Shown: positions 60,400-64,000 of the stretch, piece after piece | Position numbering within the stretch: position 1 is the stretch's first letter | Layout of the letters: each line of letters starts with the position of its first letter | From: JBBRBB01 sp038206235 | GTDB lineage: Bacteria; Bacteroidota; Bacteroidia; Chitinophagales; Chitinophagaceae | Direction: 5' to 3' | Assembly: GCA_038206235.1 (NCBI GenBank) | Contig: JBBRBB010000020.1 | Location: forward strand, 15,710 to 79,709 | DNA length: 64,000 nt | Notes under the pieces: model-generated | Seen by the model: the letters and a program-made list of their open reading frames with translations, nothing else | The model's database searches: none | What the model was told of the DNA's origin: nothing | Translations under genes and position numbers: made by a program

Positions 60400-60762
60400 C
60401 TACTTCACTGCTATCTGCTTTTCATCATAGATTACTATTTCGGGTTTTTCTTTGTACAAAATTATTTTGCCGCTAATGCAAACATTTTTGTCTTTATAAA
60501 AAACTTCAGGCGGATTTTTAAATTGCAGCCGGGCATCTGCCCATATCAAAAGAGTAAGAGGTGCATCGGGATAAGCGCCACCTGCATTCAATAAAGTAGG
60601 TGTGCCATTGCTCTTGTCAAGATAAATACCGCCATAGATTTTAGTGCAAACAGTAACCGAGTCACCAAGATGCTTACTTAGCTCCTCTATTCTAATTAGC
60701 TGCTGGGCATGCGCAAAAGCAGAGACCAGCAACGTGATTGTGAGCAATAGATTCTTTTTCAT
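60400..60762 (-). CDS. Secreted OB-fold-like protein
   Basis: 120 aa with a signal peptide (MKKNLLLTITLLVSAFAHAQ). The mature part EELSKHLGDSVTVCTKIYGG, then YPDAPLTLLIWADARLQFKN and DKNVCISGKIILYKEKPEIV IYDEKQIAVK has the strand order of the small OB-fold or tRNA_anti-like domain found in periplasmic proteins and nuclease-linked modules. Binding partner unknown. It looks intact. Confidence 0.65.
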   Translation of the reverse strand: MKKNLLLTITLLVSAFAHAQQLIRIEELSKHLGDSVTVCTKIYGGIYLDKSNGTPTLLNAGGAYPDAPLTLLIWADARLQFKNPPEVFYKDKNVCISGKIILYKEKPEIVIYDEKQIAVK

Positions 60763-61019
60763 CCCCTGGAGTTTATGAATGTAGATTTACCATTCTTGCG
60801 TAAGCTAAATATTTCTTATTAATCTAATAAAAAGTACTGGTCATTTTTAATATGATTTTTTTTTTGCAATGCATTTGACTTATTTCCTTAACGAAAATCT
60901 TTACAAAGCATACAACATCTCATCGCAATACGGCAAACATTCAAAGCCGGGAACCTAAGGAAAAAAACAAGCTGCGTGGCTATGTAGATATTCTATAACT
61001 TTATAAAAAAATCATCAAG

Positions 61020-61248
61020 GTGAAAAGCTTTCAAAATTTTACTGCAATTATTGAAAAAGAAGATGAATGCTTATGTTGTTTTATGTCCCGAACTGGATGT
61101 TGCCAGCCAGGGAAATAGTGTGGAAGAAGCCAAATCCAATCTTCAGGAAGCAATTGAATTGTTTTTTGAATATGCGTCTAAGGAAGAAATAGCATCAAGA
61201 TTAAAAACAGATGTTTTTATAACCAATATGCAAATTGCCGTTGCCTAA
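61020..61248 (+). pseudogene. HicB-like antitoxin gene with a frameshift
   Basis: GTG 61020 opens VKSFQNFTAIIEKEDE. The expected AYVVLCPELDVASQGNSVEE AKSNLQEAIELFFEYASKEE follows in the next frame, with one extra base near 61068. The EEAKSNLQEAIELF helix is the HicB signature. It runs to TAA 61246 and is followed at once by a hicA fragment. Confidence 0.82.
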
Positions 61249-61293
61249 GCTAAAAATTCTTTCAGGAAAAGAGGCTTGTAAATACTTACTCCT
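61235..61293 (+). pseudogene. 5' fragment of a hicA-like toxin gene
   Basis: TTG 61235 opens MPLPKLKILSGKEACKYL, the N-terminus of HicA proteins. The similarity ends near 61293, where the 3' end of the convergent hicB gene begins. The dsRNA-binding-like core with its catalytic His is missing. Confidence 0.72.
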
Positions 61294-61504
61294 CAATTTC
61301 TACCAGTTCGGCTTGCAGATGGCTTGGAAAAGGTACAGCAATTCCTTCTGCTTTCATTGCCTCGATATGTACCTCGATTGCTTCTTTAATATTATTTCTT
61401 GTTTCAGAAATGTTATCCCCGCAAGAAAAGCAACCGGGCAAATCAGGAACACGAGCCCAAATTGAGCCGTCGTTTGATTTTTCAAATACAACTAAATATT
61501 CCAT
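61286..61504 (-). CDS. HicB-family antitoxin
   Basis: 72 aa, intact. MEYLVVFEKSNDGSIWARVP DLPGCFSCGDNISETRNNIK EAIEVHIEAMKAEG: HicB partial RNase-H-like fold, with the usual DLPGCFSCGD turn and EAIEVHIE helix. It normally neutralises HicA, an mRNA interferase. The hicA gene lies directly upstream (61532-61719), as in hicAB operons, but is frameshifted. Its 3' end meets the hicA fragment of a second, opposite locus. Confidence 0.9.
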   Translation of the reverse strand: MEYLVVFEKSNDGSIWARVPDLPGCFSCGDNISETRNNIKEAIEVHIEAMKAEGIAVPFPSHLQAELVEIEE

Positions 61505-61531
61505 TTTATAAATTTAAATGCTATATCAAAG

Positions 61532-61719
61532 TTATTTCCATCCTGCCTTTTTTCTTATATCATTTAACACTCCAATAGATAGTTCTTTATTTCCTCATGG
61601 TCTGGAATTGTTATTAGCTCTGGTTGTTGGGGATGTTTAAAAACCTTATGACTTCCTTTTTGACGCACTAAAACCCACCCTTCTTTTTCAAGTCTCTTGA
61701 TGATTTGTTTTGTTTTCAT
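61532..61719 (-). pseudogene. hicA-like toxin gene with a frameshift
   Basis: ATG 61719 opens MKTKQIIKRLEKEGWVLVRQ KGSHKVFKHPQQPELITIPD H, with the catalytic His in GSHKVFKH. A two-base insertion near 61595 then changes the frame (EEIKNYLLEC and stop). Skipping it restores GNKELSIGVLNDIRKKAGWK to TAA 61532, the correct HicA end. It precedes an intact hicB. Confidence 0.85.
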
Positions 61720-62018
61720 CAATAGTTTTAATTCCTAAATAAATTCATTCAAAGCTAATGCTTTTAAAGAATATAGTAATGGCGAGAGGGGTACTTCGTC
61801 ATGCTGAACTTTTTTCAGCATCTTATCTGGTCGTCCAAGATTTCAGTTAAGACCCTGAATGAATTCAGGGTGACGGGCAAATGGCTGCCATGAAAAACTT
61901 TAGTACAAGGGAGTGACACAAGGAACGATGCCATTTGCACTTAAGACGGGGCATAAAAAAAGTTCTATAAAAAGAACTTCAATATTCAATCTAAAATCCA
62001 TAATCTTAAATTCATTTG
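61720..62018. other. Spacer between hicA remnant and tRNA-Ala, with hairpins and no 23S rRNA
   Basis: In this strand order a 23S rRNA gene would be expected directly after tRNA-Ala. None is present; I see no 23S 5' sequence. The region contains TGCTGAACTTTTTTCAGCA (61802-61820) and ACCCTGAATGAATTCAGGGT (61853-61872) hairpins of the kind dispersed in this group of bacteria. Confidence 0.7.
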
Positions 62019-62092
62019 TGGAGGATATCGGATTCGAACCGATGACCCCTAGCTTGCAAAGCTAGTGCTCTAGCCAGCTGAGCTAATCCCCC
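62019..62092 (-). tRNA. tRNA-Ala (anticodon TGC)
   Basis: Reads GGGGGATTAGCTCAGCTGGC on the minus strand from 62092, anticodon TGC in the CTTTGCAAG loop, and the TTCGAATC arm. Acceptor GGGGGAT / ATCCTCC with one G-U pair. CCA is not encoded. Normal companion of tRNA-Ile in a 16S-23S spacer. Confidence 0.97.
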
Positions 62093-62095
62093 AAG

Positions 62096-62218
62096 AGGTC
62101 ATTGAGTCATTTGGTCATTGAAGTCATTAAGTAAATGACTATTGACTTTTTTGACTTGAGTCATTTGGTCATTGAAGTCAGTAATGACTATTGACTTTAT
62201 TGACTTACTGACTTTATT
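62096..62218. repeat. GTCATT/ATGACT word repeat between the two tRNA genes
   Basis: Two tandem units of about 56 bases, each with GAGTCATTTGGTCATTGAAG and AATGACTATTGACTT. The same words precede murG and murC at 29.8 and 30.9 kb. They fill nearly all of the tRNA-Ala to tRNA-Ile spacer. Confidence 0.85.
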
Positions 62219-62221
62219 TAG

Positions 62222-62295
62222 TAGACCCGACCAGAGTTGAACTGGTGACCTCTACATTATCAGTGTAGCGCTCTAACCAACTGAGCTACGGGTCT
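62222..62295 (-). tRNA. tRNA-Ile (anticodon GAT)
   Basis: Reads AGACCCGTAGCTCAGTTGGT on the minus strand from 62295, anticodon GAT in the ACTGATAAT loop, TTCAACTC arm. Acceptor AGACCCG / CGGGTCT is perfect. Lies 135 bases after the 16S 3' end in transcription order. Confidence 0.97.
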
Positions 62296-62430
62296 CTGAC
62301 GTCTGAATCGGGTAAACTCTAGTTATTTTAAAGAACTAAAAACCTGTCGGCAGACAGGCAAGATTGAAAGAATAGAAAGCAACAGTGGTAAAAAGCTTGT
62401 CCCGATTTTTAAGGTCGGGAGTGTCTCTAA

Positions 62431-63950
<1,520 letters not shown>

Positions 63951-64000
63951 AATTATTGTTGACTAACCTTCCAGTTAGTCCTTTCTCTTCTTGGGTCCTA

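Noticed and set aside
61853..61872. Terminator for the rRNA/tRNA transcript
   Set aside because: ACCCTGAATGAATTCAGGGT folds well but has no U-tract in the minus-strand direction; it matches a dispersed hairpin instead.

Overview
The window comes from a low-GC Bacteroidota chromosome and looks most like the Chitinophagia/Chitinophagaceae. This rests on the 16S gene, Bacteroidota-type promoter boxes (TAnnTTTG), few Shine-Dalgarno sites, a serine-palmitoyltransferase-type enzyme, a fragment of a type IX secretion sorting domain, a PafA-type alkaline phosphatase, and a dcw cluster in Bacteroidota order. No genus is claimed.

Layout. 0-3.3 kb, minus strand: F-type ATP synthase genes atpB-E-F-H-A, with atpA cut by the window edge. 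3.6-4.2 kb: a DUF2442 gene and a broken DUF4160 partner. 4.3-6.6 kb: an ECF sigma factor, three small membrane or secreted proteins and an Hsp20 chaperone, ending in a strong terminator. 6.6-15 kb: a tryptophan operon (trpE-G-D-C-F-B-A) behind a textbook attenuator with a Trp-Trp leader peptide; a GxxExxY gene and a GNAT gene are interposed. 15-18.9 kb: a YihY-type membrane protein, a TolC/HlyD pair without a pump, and a broken DUF433 gene. 19.4-37.4 kb: the division and cell-wall cluster mraZ-rsmH-ftsL-ftsI-murE-mraY-murD-ftsW-murG-murC-ftsQ-ftsA-ftsZ, closed by a terminator. 37.4-61.7 kb: metabolic and repair genes (spt-like, pafA, purA, pabB, uvrB, maf, lipA, a crtI-like desaturase), an MFS transporter and a Kir-type channel, mixed with decayed toxin-antitoxin genes, transposase remnants and a REP-associated (RAYT) transposase. 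62.0-64 kb, minus strand: 16S rRNA, tRNA-Ile and tRNA-Ala, with no 23S gene after the tRNAs.

Three patterns cut across the window. First, spacers are full of palindromic elements and degenerate short-word tandem repeats. Several have entered genes in frame, including trpE, rsmH, murD, murC, an HlyD-type adaptor and the crtI-like gene. Second, almost every toxin-antitoxin-like or mobile gene carries one or more single-base frameshifts, while I found none in the roughly forty housekeeping genes. Third, the ribosomal operon appears severed just after tRNA-Ala, next to two degenerate convergent hicAB loci.

All identifications were made by reading the sequence against remembered family motifs. 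No database search was run.
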